A DNA stretch of 64,000 bases, taken from contig CATNEN010000032.1 in NCBI GenBank assembly GCA_950097015.1, forward strand, positions 2,208,501 through 2,272,500, given 5' to 3'. The notes under the pieces are model-generated. The model worked only from the letters and a program-made list of their open reading frames with translations. It was not told the DNA's origin and did no database searches. Positions 1-13,160 of this stretch are shown here, piece after piece. This DNA comes from Macrostomum hystrix (Eukaryota > Platyhelminthes > Macrostomidae). The number at the start of each line of letters is the position of its first letter. Positions within the stretch are counted from its first letter, which is position 1. The position numbers and the translations under genes are program-made.

Positions 1-310
1 GTTAGGGTCATTGTTGATGATGGCTTGGCTCAGTGTCTGCTTTAGCTATATTTAGGGTCATTGTTGACGATGGCTTGGCTAAGTGTCTGCTTTAGCTTTA
101 TTTAGGGTCATTGTTGACGATGGCTTGGCTCAGTGTCTGCTTTAGCTTTATTTAGGGTCATTGTTGATGATGGCTTAGCTCAGTGTCTGCTTTAGTTATA
201 TTTAGGGTCATTGTTGATGATGGCTTGGCTCAGTGTCTGCTTTAGCTATATTTAGGGTCATTGTTGACGATGGCTTGGCTAAGTGTCTGCTTTAGCTTTG
301 TTTAGGGTCA
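1..310. repeat. 50-bp minisatellite, about 6 copies
   Basis: About six head-to-tail copies of a 50-bp unit beginning AGGGTCATTGTTGA. Copies differ at a few positions (GATGATGG/GACGATGG, CTCAG/CTAAG, CTATA/CTTTA). The array runs off the left edge of the window, so its true length is unknown. No coding potential seen. Confidence 0.9.
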
Positions 311-1081
311 TTGTTGATTATATGGCTTTATACTCAAATTTAGGTGAGGTTAAATATAATTGAATGAGTTCAGTAATAAATTAAACACAAATGTGATGCA
401 TTTATAGCCAATAATTCCGATGACACATCCAGGTAAATAATGTGATTTTTTCACGATTCACGTCATTTTATGTAATTAGAACAAAGCAGATTCTGCAATG
501 TGCTTCTCTACTACTATCATAGAATAAGTAGTGTAGCTAGCATTATGATAATTTAAGTAAAAAATCTGTTTAACAATAGCAAAAGGCCGCTTAAATAAAT
601 GGACAGGGCCGTTGAAGATCAGAGTGGCTGTTTATCAATTCTATGGGTGCCAAAATGAATTTTGAAAAAGAAACAAAAGTTGCTTATTCGGACTCGTTTT
701 CAAATTGCCCCTGTAAAGTCACAAAAGCAGCTACAGACAAAGGTAAATAAACTAAAGACATGCTTGCGCGTGCAATCGCAATTAGTCAAGAATTGCTTCG
801 AATCCTGAATAAAAATCCTGAATCGAGCCAATACACAAGATAAGAAATCTAATCAGTTTTCTATTAAAATGTCATTAAGTGAGCAAATCAAGAAATACCG
901 AATAAGCATGCATGCAGAGTGAAGCAAACGGGACTCAAACACAATTCACCGTTACCGGATCAAGAAAATAGTAAAGGAAGAGATTAATGGGAAAATGGAC
1001 ACTGTGCATTGATTGCAATCAGGGCGCTGCAGAATAACCGAGGTGCAACTTCAATGGATCGCATTGAATTTAATGTCTACA
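311..1081. other. AT-rich DNA, nothing recognised
   Basis: Low-GC sequence between two minisatellites. No long reading frame, tRNA-like fold or mobile-element terminus was seen on either strand. Confidence 0.5.
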
Positions 1082-1737
1082 ATCCCAAATGGGATTTCTT
1101 TGATACCACATGAGGATTATGTGATCCCCAATGGGATTTCCGTGATCCCAAAAGGGATTTCTGTGATCCCAAATGGGATTTTGTGATCCCAAATAAGATT
1201 TGTATGTTCCCAGATTGGATTTCTATGATTCCAAATGGGATGTACATGATTCCAAATGGGATTTACATGATTCCAAATGGGATTTACATGATTCCAAATG
1301 GGATTTACATGATTCCAAATGGGATTTACATGATTCCAAATGGGATTTACATGATTCCAAATGGGATTTCTATGATTCCAAATGGGATTTTTATGATCCT
1401 GAATAGGATTTCTATGATTCCAAACGGGATTTCTATGATTCCAAATGGGATTTACATGATTCCAAATGGGATTTACATGATTCCAAATGGGATTTCTATG
1501 ATTCCAAATGGGATTTCTATGATTCCAAATGGGATTTTTATGATCCTGAATAGGATTTCTATGATTCCAAACGGGATTTCTATGATTCCAAATGGGATAA
1601 ATGTGATTCTAAATGGGATTTACATGATTCTAAATGGGATTTACATGATCCCAAATAGGATTTCTATGATTCCAAATGGGATTTCTATGATTCCAAATGG
1701 GATTTATATGGTCCCAAAATGGGATTTCTATGATCCC
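1082..1737. repeat. 21-bp minisatellite
   Basis: About 31 copies of a 21-bp unit, ATGATTCCAAATGGGATTTAC with variants. Because 21 is divisible by 3 the array is open in several frames and yields a spurious heptapeptide repeat. A seven-unit (147-bp) higher-order repeat is visible: the variant TTATGATCCTGAATAGG recurs near 1,390 and 1,537. Confidence 0.9.
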
Positions 1738-3038
1738 ATACAATTCAAGATGGGAGTTTTTCAGTTTAGTAGCCAATTTATGCGCGTTCTTCGACAGATT
1801 CTCAAATTGAGTTTCCAAGTCACAAATAAGTTGATAAAGTTTCGTTTGATTAACGATATAAAAGCAAGCCTAACAACAATGATTAAATAACTGTTGAATA
1901 TAGCATTGAGTGTGAGTAGGACAGCTTGCACAAAGCCGACACTAGCTGCAATCGAAACAAAGCACTGGTAAAATATGAGAGCCAAGAATTAGGGTCGATT
2001 TCTGGTGATTTGAATCTGATCAGAGTTTGTTAAGTCACAAATCTCACTATTATTCTGTGCTGGAACACACAGTAAGAATTAAATGTTTCAGAAACGAAGA
2101 TATAAAATATAAGCATGCATTAGCTAGCTAAATAATAATTAGCAATCAACTGCAAAGGCACAGGGGAGGCAGGACAGGTCAGGACATGTGCTCCGTGTGG
2201 CATCACAGCCTGCATAATAAAACTATGAAACAATTATCAAAAGGACAACAATAATGAATATAGCAGATGTCTTTGACAAAGGAACAGTTTTTTTATTGCA
2301 TACCTGTCCACTCTCAGTGATATTTTAGCGATCTAGAAGGAACAATCAGAACAAAGAGGCAGATGGGAAACCAAAGCTAAGGAGGCCTTGTATTATTAAA
2401 TGGAAGACGCTAGGTGAAGTTGAAACATCGTTATTGATGATCGCAAAAGAAAAAAGGCAGACAAAAGGCTAAAAAAACATCCGCACACACACGCAGCAAA
2501 CTGTCTAGGCCAAGCAACCAGCGTTCAGCTAATAAACTATTGGACCCTTGCAGTTGCCCAATGCAGGTCAGGTGTTGACTGAGATCGTAATAAAAAAGCT
2601 ATAGTCTATGGCCAAACCACCCGACCTCGCTTTTGGTAGATTATTTACACAGCAACTAAATAGCCCAGTTACTAAACTGCGAGAAGCTCAGAGAGGCCAG
2701 GTGTAAATCCATTGCGTGCCGGTGTGTATAGAGCGAATTCGTATTAATTTATTAGTAAAGTCAAACACGAGTGAGTATTAGTATGAGGATAGCTGAACAA
2801 CATTCTGCTAACAATAAGAATGATTCTATAGAGTGGTCATGGATTGATAAGAAAAGCAATAGTTAAATACGAAATAGATTAAATTGTGCATAGTCAAACA
2901 GTGGAATGTGCTGTCCATCCCTACTCAGCTTGTCTTTATAGTCTTTATAGTCATGTCACTAACGCTAGTCTTCACGATGATGAGTAATCTATAAAAGTTC
3001 TAAGCGTACACAAACAACAATGAGAGAACCAAGCTGAG
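1738..3038. other. AT-rich 3' flank of arfaptin
   Basis: No gene recognised. The right part is the expected 3' UTR of the minus-strand arfaptin gene that ends at 3,039. Confidence 0.5.
2748..2753 (-). terminator. candidate poly(A) signal of arfaptin
   Basis: TTTATT on the plus strand reads AATAAA on the minus strand, about 290 bp downstream of the arfaptin stop. AATAAA is common in AT-rich DNA, so this is only a candidate. Confidence 0.35.
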
Positions 3039-6000
3039 TCAAGGCCGCTGCTGGTGCTGCTCCAGGAATGCCTGCCGCTCAGAGCTGCCAGTTTTTGGTC
3101 GCACTGAGAACTGCTTCAGCGTGGCTTCCAGTGCAGTCTGGTTGCCGGAGAAATAGGCCGAGACTGCGTTGTGAAACAGCAGCAGCTGCTTCTGCATCAC
3201 CCGAACCTGCGCAGTTTTTGAGATCCTCAAAGTAAAAAAACAATACTCAAACTCTACGATCCCACAGCCGGAAAATAATCCTTAAACTCTACGATCCCAC
3301 AGCCGGAAAATAATCTTCAAACTCTACGATCCCATAGTAGGAAAATAATCCTCAAAATCTACGATCCCATAGTAGGAAAATAAACCTCAAAATCTACGAT
3401 CCCATAGTAGGAAAATAATCATCAAACTCTACGATCCCCAGAGTAGGAAAAATGCTCGTAACTCTAAGATACCCACAGTACGAAAATAATCCTTAAACTC
3501 CAAGATCCCCACAGTAGGAAAATAATCCTCAAAATCTAAGATCCCATAGTAGTAAAAATATCCTAGAACTTTAAGATCCCACAGTAGTAAAAAGATCCTA
3601 AAACTCCAAGATCCCACAGTAGTAAAAATATCCTAAAACTTTAAGATCCCACAGTAGTAAAAAGATCCTAAAACTCCAAGATCCCACAGTGGTAAAAAGA
3701 TCCTAAAACTTCAATATCCCACAGAAGTAAAAAGATCCTAAAACTCCAAGATCCCACAGTAGTAAAAATATCCTAAAACTTTAAGATCCCACAGTAGTAA
3801 AAAGATCCTAAAACTCCAAGATCCTACAGTGGTAAAAAGATCCTAAAACTCCAAGATCCCACAGAAGTAAAAAGATCCTAAAACTCCAAGATCCCACAGT
3901 GGTAAAAAGATCCTAAAACTCCAAGATCCCACAGAAGTAAAAATATCCTAAAACTTTAAGATCCCACAGTAGTAAAAAGATCCTAAAACTCCAAGATCCT
4001 ACAGTGGTAAAAAGATCCTAAAACTCCAAGATCCCACAGAAGTAAAAAGATCCTAAAACTCCAAGATCCCACAGTGGTAAAAAGATCCTAAAACTCCAAG
4101 ATCCCACAGAAGTAAAAAGATCCTAAAACTCTAAGATCCCTAAAGTCGGAGAATTTGCTCACCCTGTTCTCATCCAACAGTTTTATCTTGACCAGCACGT
4201 CCTGCCGCAGCCGCTCGTATTTGGTCCTCTGGGCTTCGAACTTTGACCGCAGCTCGTCCACCTTCGGTCCGCCGCCAGCGTTGGTGGCAGCTTCTAGGTC
4301 GACTCGGTAGGCGTCGTATTCAACTCTGCGAGTGTTTGGCGAGAATTAGCTGGGGCGCGTGCGCTGGTTAAATGCCAGCTGGGATCAGTAATCAGCCATG
4401 TGGTCTGCGGCTCTCCGCTCACCTCTTCTCTCATGCGCTCCTACTCAGAATAAAATCTCTTCTCTATTCTCTCTTCCACTCTCCGCATCGGTTTCCTTCT
4501 CTTCTCTTCTACATCATTTACCCTCACCTACTCACTCTCTCTTCCTTCTTCCCTCACTACTTATTCCCACTCTTCCTCATTTCCTCACTCTTCCTCATGC
4601 CCTCTCTCCCCCTTCCCTCTCTCCTCATTCCCTCTCTCCTCATTCCCTCTCTTTTCCTCATTCCCTCTCTCCTCATTCCCTCTCTTTTCCTCATTCCCTC
4701 TCTCCTCATTCCCTCTCTTTTCCTCATTCCCTCTCTCCTCATTCCCTCTCTCCTCATTCCCTCTCTCCTCATTCCCTCTCTCCTCATTCCCTCTCTCCTC
4801 ATTCCCTCTCTCCTCATTCCCTCTCTTTTCCTCATTCCCTCTCTCCTCATTCCCTCTCTTTTCCTCATTCCCTCTCTCCTCATTCCCTCTCTTTTCCTCA
4901 TTCCCTCTCTCCTCATTCCCTCTCTCTTCCTCATTCCCTCTCTCCTCATTCCCTCTCTCCTCATTCCCTCTCTTTTCCTCATTCCCTCTCTCCTCATTCC
5001 CTCTCTTTTCCTCATTCCCTCTCTCCTCATTCCCTATCTTTTCCTCATTCCCTCTCTCCTCATTCCCTATCTTTTCTTCATTCCCTCTCTCCTCATTCCC
5101 TCTCTCCTCATTCCCTCTCTTTTCCTCATTCCCTCTCTCCTCATTCCCTATCTTTTCTTCATTCCCTCTCTCCTCATTACCTCTCTCGTCCTCATTAACT
5201 CTCTCACCCTCCTTTGCTTTCTCCCCCTTCCCTCTCTCACCTTCTCTTTTCCTCTCTCCTCCTTCGTCCCTCTCTTCCGCATCCCCACCATCCTCCCCAC
5301 CAGCCAATGCAGTTCAGAACGGCACACTGTGACTCACCTAGCGTACTCATAGTTAGTAACAGTGGAGAGCGTATCCTCAAAAGTCTTAGTAACCAGGGTG
5401 TTCAGAGACTGGCAGAAGAAGTTCAAGGCGGACATGAGCCGCTCGCCGTTGGCAGCCAGAGCTTGCTGGGTCTCGGAGTTGTAGCCGAACTCGTTGGACA
5501 GATCGTGATCCGTTCTGGCCAGATCGCGAAATGCTTCGCCTAGAACCCGCTGAGTGTCCAGCACCGCCTGTGATGACGAAGGGAAAATAGTCAATAGTTA
5601 ATCATGAACTATGTTTCACTAAACATTAAACAGACAATTAACGCAAGAAGTGCCTAAAAAGTACGAAGAGATGAAAACTTTCTTAGAATAAAGAAGTTTT
5701 AAACAACTGATTTGAAAAAGTAATTACATCGTAAAAACGAAAAAGTAACGACTTGACTAAATATACCGGAAAAAAATTACTCCATTTTTTTAAACAAAAA
5801 GTAACGAAATGCAAACAAACGAACAGAAAGTAACGAAATGCAATCAAACGAACAAAAAGTAACGGATAAAACGAGCTACATTAAAGTTAACGAACTAAGA
5901 ATCAACGGATTGCAATATCTATTTGAAAACAACCGAATGCAGTAATTTATGGGCCATTGAAAAAAACGATGAACTATTACCTGAAAGTGGCGCGCCAGTC

Positions 6001-9000
6001 CGCCAGCCAGGTTGAGCAGCGCCTGATACCTCCGCTGACAGTCTCGAAGGTTGGCCACGGCAGCTTCCAGGTCGGAGTCTACAGTGCGCGAGCTTTTGCC
6101 CAACCGTTCGGACACCATCTGCTTGGTGCACTTGTAGGTGCTCACACTCCATTGGCGCACATGCTCCAGTGTGCTATCCTGCCGGCCTGCCAGCCCGGCT
6201 GCTGACAAAATCTGACCGGCTCGATCTGCGTGCGGCCGTATTTTCTACTTATGTAAGTAGTGCTATTTGCATTTTTGCAGTTAAATTTGTCAACTAACAG
6301 CTTCTCACTTTAAAGTAATGCAGCGAACAAAGGCGCAGCTAATAATCATGTCAACTTTACCAATTAATAAAAAACGCTATGTCTACTACTACCTGAATCA
6401 AGTAGTTAATATTATTCAAGTAGTTACAATATAATTAATTATCTTGTAATAACGTTTATTAAACGCATTAAATAGATAAGATTTGTAAACATCTTAAACA
6501 AAATAGTAAGCTTTTTTCTACGCTTTATTTGGTAGCTGATAAGTAAAATGCCTCACATACTGCTAGTCGCATGTACGTACAACGGAACTTAAAACTAAAA
6601 TCCTAAAGCCGAATAGTCATTAAAAACTGATATTAATTTATTCGCTCGCATCTTAACCAGAAAGAAACTGAGCATAAACTGGTAATATTTTTTTCTTCAA
6701 AGACTTCATAAATTTAATGAATTTGTCAACGGATATATCATTGAAACTAGATACTCAGAAAATGTTCCAAAAATGAAACAAAACGCGAATTAATTAGCCT
6801 ACTCCAAATGCTGCCACGAGTTTCGTCTTTGCTGCGTCCGCTGCCGCTAGGAAAGGCTTTGAAAGCGGAAAAAAGGAATGAAATCTAAAGACAATAATCC
6901 AATCTAAGACAATGATTTTTATAAGGCAAAGAACTAAATTCCTTCAATTAAAAGTTAAGAGACAATTTTCTACTTAAAAAATTAGCAAAAGGGTTAATCA
7001 AAATAAAAAAAACACCCTATTATAAGGGATAATCTCACACTAAAAACACCTATCATAATTGATAATCTCACATTAAAAACACCTATCATAATTGATAATC
7101 TCACATTAAAAACACCTATCATAATAGATAATCTCACAGTAAAAACACCTATCATAATTGATAATCTCACACTAAAAACACCTATCATAATAGATAATCT
7201 CACACTAAAAACACCTATCATAATTGATAATCTCACACTAAAAACAGCTATCATGATTGATAATCTCACACTAAAAACACCTATCATAATTGATCATCTC
7301 ACACTAAAAACACCTATCATAATTGATAATCTCACATTAAAAACACCTATCATAATTGATAATCTCACATTAAAAACACCTATCATAATAGATAATCTCA
7401 CAGTAAAAACACCTATCATAATTGATAATCTCACACTAAAAACACCTATCATAATAGATAATCTCACACTAAAAACACCTATCATAATTGATAATCTCAC
7501 ACTAAAAACAGCTATCATGATTGATAATCTCACACTAAAAACACCTATCATAATTGATCATCTCACACTAAAAACACCTATCATAATTGATAATCTCACA
7601 TTAAAAACACCTATCATAATTGATAATCTCACATTAAAAACACCTATCATAATAGATAATCTCACAGTAAAAACACCTATCATAATTGATAATCTCACAC
7701 TAAAAACACCTATCATAATAGATAATCTCACACTAAAAACACCTATCATAATTGATAATCTCACACTAAAAACACCTATCATAATTGATCATCTCACACT
7801 AAAAACACCTATCATAATAGATAATCTCACACTAAAAACAGCTATCATAATTGATCATCTCACACTAAAAACACCTATCATAATTGATAATCTCACACTA
7901 AAAACACCTATCATAATAGATAATCTCACACTAAAAACACCTATCATAATTGATAATCTCACACTAAAAACGCCTATCATAATTGATAATCTCACATTAA
8001 AAACACCTATCATAATAGATAATCTCACAGTAAAAACACCTATCATAATTGATAATCTCACACTAAAAACACCTATCATAATAGATAATCTCACACTAAA
8101 AACACCTATCATAATTGATAATCTCACACTAAAAACACCTATCATAATTGATCATCTCACACTAAAAACACCTATCATAATTGATAATCTCACACTAAAA
8201 ACACCTATCAAAATAGATAATCTCACACTAAAAACACCTATCATAATTGATAATCTCACACTAAAAACACCTATCATAATAGATAATCTCACACTAAAAA
8301 CACCTATCATAATTGATAATCTCACACTAAAAACACCTATCATAATTGATAATCTCACATTAAAAACACCTATCATAATAGATAATCTCACAGTAAAAAC
8401 ACCTATCATAATTGATAATCTCACACTAAAAACACCTATCATAATAGATAATCTCACACTAAAAACACCTATCATAATTGATAATCTCACACTAAAAACA
8501 CCTATCATAATTGATCATCTCACACTAAAAACACCTATCATAATTGATAATCTCACACTAAAAACACCTATCATAATAGATAATCTCACACTAAAAACAC
8601 CTATCATAATTGATCATCTCACACTAAAAACACCTATCATAATTGATAATCTCACACTAAAAACACCTATCATAATTGATCATCTCACACTAAAAACACC
8701 TATCATAATTGATCATCTCACACTAAAAACACCTATCATAATTGATAATCTCACACTAAAAACACCTATCATAATTGATCATCTCACACTAAAAACAGCT
8801 ATCATGATTGATAATCTCACACTAAAAACAACTATCATAATAGATAATCTCACACTAAAAACACCTATCATAATTGATAATCTCACACTAAAAACACCTA
8901 TCATAATTGATAATCTCACACTAAAAACACCTATTATAATTGATAATCTCACACTAAAAACACCTATCATAATTGATAATCTCACACTAAAAACACCTAT

Positions 9001-11438
9001 CATAATTGATAATCTCACACTAAAAACACCTATCATAATTGATCATCTCACACTAAAAACACCTATCATAATTGATCATCTCACACTAAAAACAGCTATC
9101 ATGATTGATAATCTCACACTAAAAACAACTATCATAATAGATAATCTCACACTAAAAACACCTATCATAATTGATAATCTCACACTAAAAACACCTATCA
9201 TAATTGATCATCTCACACTAAAAACACCTATCATAATTGATCATCTCACACTAAAAACACCTATCATAATTGATAATCTCACACTAAAAACACCTATCAT
9301 AATTGATAATCTCACACTAAAAACACCTATCATAATTGATAATCTCACACTAAAAACACCTATCATAATTGATAATCTCACACTAAAAACACCTATCATA
9401 ATTGATCATCTCACACTAAAAACACCTATCATAATTGATAATCTCACACTAAAAACACCTATCATAATAGATAATCTCACACTAAAAACACCTATCATAA
9501 TAGATAATCTCACACTAAAAACACCTATCATAATTGATAATCTCACACTAAAAACACCTATCATAATTGATCATCTCACACTAAAAACACCTATCATAAT
9601 TGATCATCTCACACTAAAAACACCTATCATAATTGATAATCTCACACTAAAAACACCTATCATAATTGATCATCTCACACTAAAAACAGCTATCATGATT
9701 GATAATCTCACACTAAAAACACCTATCATAATAGATAATCTCACACTAAAAACAACTATCATAATAGATAATCTCACACTAAAAACACTCTATCATAATT
9801 GATAATCTCACGCTAAAAAACACCTATCATAATAGATAATCTCACACTAAAAACACCTATCATAATAGATAATCTCACACTAAAAACACTCTATCATAAT
9901 TGATAATCTCACGCTAAAAAACACCTATCATAATAGATAATCTCACACTAAAAACACCTATCATAATTGATAATCTCACACTAAAAACACCTATCACAAT
10001 TGATCATCTCACACTAAAAACACCTATCATAATTGATCATCTCACACTAAAAACACCTATCATAATTGATAATCTCACACTAAAAACACCTATCATAATT
10101 GATCATCTCACACTAAAAACAGCTATCATGATTGATAATCTCACACTAAAAACACCTATCATAATAGATAATCTCACACTAAAAACAACTATCATAATAG
10201 ATAATCTCACACTAAAAACACCTATCATAATTGATAATCTCACACTAAAAACACTCTATCATAATTGATAATCTCACGCTAAAAAACACCTATCATAATA
10301 GATAATCTCACACTAAAAACACCTATCATAATAGATAATCTCACACTAAAAACACTCTATCATAATTGATAATCTCACGCTAAAAAACACCTATCATAAT
10401 AGATAATCTCACACTAAAAACACCTATCATAATTGATAATCTCACGCTAAAAAACACCTATCATAATTGATAATCTCACGCTAAAAACACCTATCATAAT
10501 AGATAATCTCGCACTAAAAACACCTATCATAATTGATAATCTCACACTAAAAACACCTATCATAATAGATAATCTCACACTAAAAACACCTATCATAATA
10601 GATAATCTCACACTAAAAACACCTATCATAATTGATAATCTCACACTAAAAACACCTATCATAATTGATAATCTCACACTAAAAACACTCTATCATAATT
10701 GATAATCTCACACTAAAAACACCTATCATAATTGATAATCTCACACTAAAAACACCTATCATAATAGATAATCTCACACTAAAAACACCTATCATAATAG
10801 ATAATCTCACACTAAAAACATCTATCATAATAGATAATCTCACACTAAAAACACCTATCATAATTGATAATCTCACACTAAAAACACCTATCATAATAGA
10901 TAATCTCACACTAAAAACACCTATCATAATTGATAATCTCACACTAAAAACACCTATCATAATTGATAATCTCACACTAAAAACACCTATCATAATTGAT
11001 AATCTCACACTAAAAACACCTATCATAATTGATCATCTCACGCTAAAAACACCTATCATAATAGATAATCTCACGCTAAAAACACCTATCATAATAGATA
11101 ATCTCACGCTAAAAACACCTATCATAATAGATAATTATAAGGAGAAATAAGGTGAGTATCACAATAGAGTGTTTTCAATCGCCAATGCTGTGCTGTTATT
11201 ATTCCAACACTCACAAAACCTAAAAGTGCATGGCCAGCCAGCATGCTTACATGAGTCCATACTCACCGTGTGGCGCAGACACGGGCTGTGCCGGAGCTAC
11301 AGCTGACTGTGAGCTGCCAGTACCATCCAGGCTTGTAGCCTGCCTTTGCATCTCTTCCATAGTTTCAGTATGCGGCCCCGCAAGCACATCATCATTGGGG
11401 CCATTGTCTGCCGTGCCGTTAACACTCAATTCGGCCAT
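3039..11438 (-). CDS. ARFIP: arfaptin (AH/BAR-domain protein), 5 exons, 317 aa
   Basis: Coding exons on the minus strand: 11438-11267, 6201-5981, 5567-5338, 4325-4163 and 3206-3039. All introns are GT-AG and phases match at every junction (954 nt, 317 aa). Arfaptins bind Arf/Arl1/Rac GTPases and curved Golgi membrane through a crescent-shaped AH/BAR dimer and act in secretory-granule formation. Diagnostic stretches are WSVSTYKCTKQ (exon 2), SRTVDSDLEA (exon 2), EFGYNSETQ and NTLVTKTFEDTL (exon 3), EYDAYRVDLE (exon 4), and KQLLLFHNAVSAYFSGNQ (exon 5). Length is close to the roughly 340 aa of vertebrate arfaptins; only the N-terminal 57 residues are unconserved. The ATG at 11,438 has an acceptor-like pyrimidine-AG (AG at 11,449-11,448) ten bases upstream, which could be a 5' UTR intron or a spliced-leader site. 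Introns 1, 3 and 4 are mostly minisatellite. Confidence 0.95.
3236..4145. repeat. 35-bp minisatellite filling arfaptin intron 4
   Basis: About 26 copies of a 35-bp unit (AAAAAGATCCTAAAACTCC... as read on plus). It occupies about 95% of the 956-bp intron 3207-4162, starting some 30 bp from the acceptor and ending about 17 bp from the donor. Left-hand copies are the most divergent (CTCTACGATCCC). Confidence 0.9.
4611..5205. repeat. 15/18-bp pyrimidine minisatellite in arfaptin intron 3
   Basis: Tandem CTCTCCTCATTCCCT (15 bp) alternating with an 18-bp version that has CTCTTTTCCTC. It covers more than half of intron 4326-5337. All the long reading frames here (Pro/Ser/Leu repeats on plus, Arg/Glu repeats on minus) are artefacts of a unit divisible by 3. 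The coding strand of the host gene is the purine-rich one. Confidence 0.9.
5780..5875. repeat. short degenerate repeat in arfaptin intron 2
   Basis: Three imperfect copies of a unit of about 29 bp containing AAAAAGTAACGAAATGCAA. It is the only repeat seen in the 413-bp intron 2. Confidence 0.6.
7009..11141. repeat. 33-bp satellite-like array in arfaptin intron 1
   Basis: About 125 copies of a 33-bp unit (CTATCATAATTGATAATCTC plus ACACTAAAAACAC, given in two parts). Variants (TTGATCATC, ATAGATAATC, CAGTAAAA, AGCTATCATGATTG) recur in an ordered way. In the left part the AGCTATCATGATTG variant returns every 264 bp (8 units), a higher-order repeat; on the right a different set with an extra base (ACTCTATC, CGCTAAAAAACA) was amplified. 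The 849-codon open frame across it is a by-product of a stop-free unit divisible by 3. The array is about 82% of the 5,065-bp intron. Confidence 0.95.
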
Positions 11439-13160
11439 GTGGCTCAGCTGCGGCAGAGGCGGTGCGGGAAATTAATTGCGCAATCAATATTAAAGTACCG
11501 CTTTGAAAATATTACACTATAATAGTTACTTGAGAAATAAATTAAACTAGTGCACCAATAGTAGTGCTTGCCAACTATATATGAGAATTGTATTTTCTAA
11601 GATTTTCTAAGATTTTCTAAGACTTCAAAAGAGTTTATAGGAAAAACACAGCAATAAAATGTCATGAAAACTCACAACTCATGCCAATTATAAATTTTAT
11701 ATTTATTTAAAAAAGCCAGGAAATTAATCTTAGCAACAAAAGCAGCAGCATGAAAAGCAATGTGTGCCCAATAAGCAATGAAGAAACGGCAGTGTGCAAA
11801 AACGTGAAAGTTATAATCAATGCTAATACGAAGTCAGGGTCCTTGCAGAATAGATAGATATGTATAGCAAATCAGTGATGTCTTGATCTTATTCAAAAAA
11901 TCTTTTTTTCGAAAATTTATTTTGTATACCTAATATAGAATTGCCTTTCAGAATAAAATTTTACCCTTGCTACGAGCATACAATTACTTTAAAATAGTAA
12001 AATTACTTTAACTGCGGTACGGGCTGGTGGAAAGTCAAGCAAATGTACACTGGGCAGTGGGGGGCTGGTAGAGAACGAGTGTACATTGGCCTGCGGGGAG
12101 CAAGAGTACATTGGCCAGTGGGGGACAAATGTACATAGGGGTGTGAAGGGCTCGAAGAGAGCAAGTGTACATTGGGGGTGTGAGAGGCAGTAAGATCAAG
12201 TGTACATTGATAAAAAATGTGCACTGAATTTTGATGCATCAAGTAACTAAAAAATCCAGATCACACAGGCTTATCTTAACACTGAAAAACACTTGACTAG
12301 ACTGTGCTGCGGAACGAAAAAAACCCAGTACAATATTTAAGGTCAAATCTTAATCAATATAATTTAAAATATTTGACTAATAAATAGAGCGCTGGATTTG
12401 TACTTTGCAACAGGAGAGACCAATCAAGTGTCACGGAAGCTGAAAGGATGCAGACAAAAAGCAGCAAGCAATAGTGCATTTTAAATAAATAAAATACAGA
12501 CAGACAGATAAGGAGAAAATGCCAGAGAAGCAGAAAGAATAAAAACATGACTAACTAACGGGACCGACACTCGCAGCGTATATACTATGTTGGAAGGAAG
12601 GCAGGTCAATAAGGAAAGATAAAAATCTTGTGGAATATAGAATATAACAAAAGCATAAAGTCACTTTAGAAACACGCAAGCATATAAATATTAACTGTGT
12701 CATGAAAATATCTTGCAAAAATACTGGGTTTTGCTTATAAAATTCAAAATTCACTTAACGACGCAATACTACTCAGTGTGCAGCACATACAGTAGTATGT
12801 ATGACAAATCTATAAGGAAAAGCAAAAATATATGAGAAAAACTCGCGAAAATCTGTTAAAACAAAAATATTCGATATGGCTATTGCATAACAGATTCATA
12901 AAAATGAAAGCCAGTCGAGAAATAAGGTCGCGGAATACATTGTATAGCACTTAGTGTTATTATGTGATTCCACCAGTGAACTGGAAGTTAAATAACCAAA
13001 TCTCTCGACGTGGCAACAGATTGCGTGTAAAATACTAACTCACAGCCTCAGTAAAGAATAAGATTTGATAAGATTTGCAATTCTCTGTCGACTCATTCTC
13101 TGAATTTCCGTTAAGGGCTTCGATGACAAGCAATATTTAAAGTTATAAAATTTCACCCAT
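11439..13160. other. intergenic DNA with degenerate TGTACATTG repeats
   Basis: AT-rich spacer between the divergent end of arfaptin and the Ly6-like gene. At about 12,020-12,215 there are five irregular copies of a G-rich unit of 37-45 bp containing TGTACATTGG. No gene recognised. Confidence 0.6.

Noticed and set aside
1-310. Telomere-like TTAGGG at the window start
   Set aside because: TTAGGG occurs once per 50-bp unit and is not tandem, so it is a minisatellite.
1183-1890. 235-aa repeat protein
   Set aside because: 21-bp minisatellite; begins at a non-ATG codon and has no domain outside the repeat.
4372-5352. 326-aa Leu/Pro/Ser repeat frame and the antisense Arg/Glu repeat frames
   Set aside because: Products of the 15/18-bp minisatellite in arfaptin intron 3.
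7253-9802. 849-aa open frame of 11-residue repeats
   Set aside because: It is the 33-bp minisatellite read in a stop-free frame, lies inside an arfaptin intron on the opposite strand, and has no start context or unique sequence.
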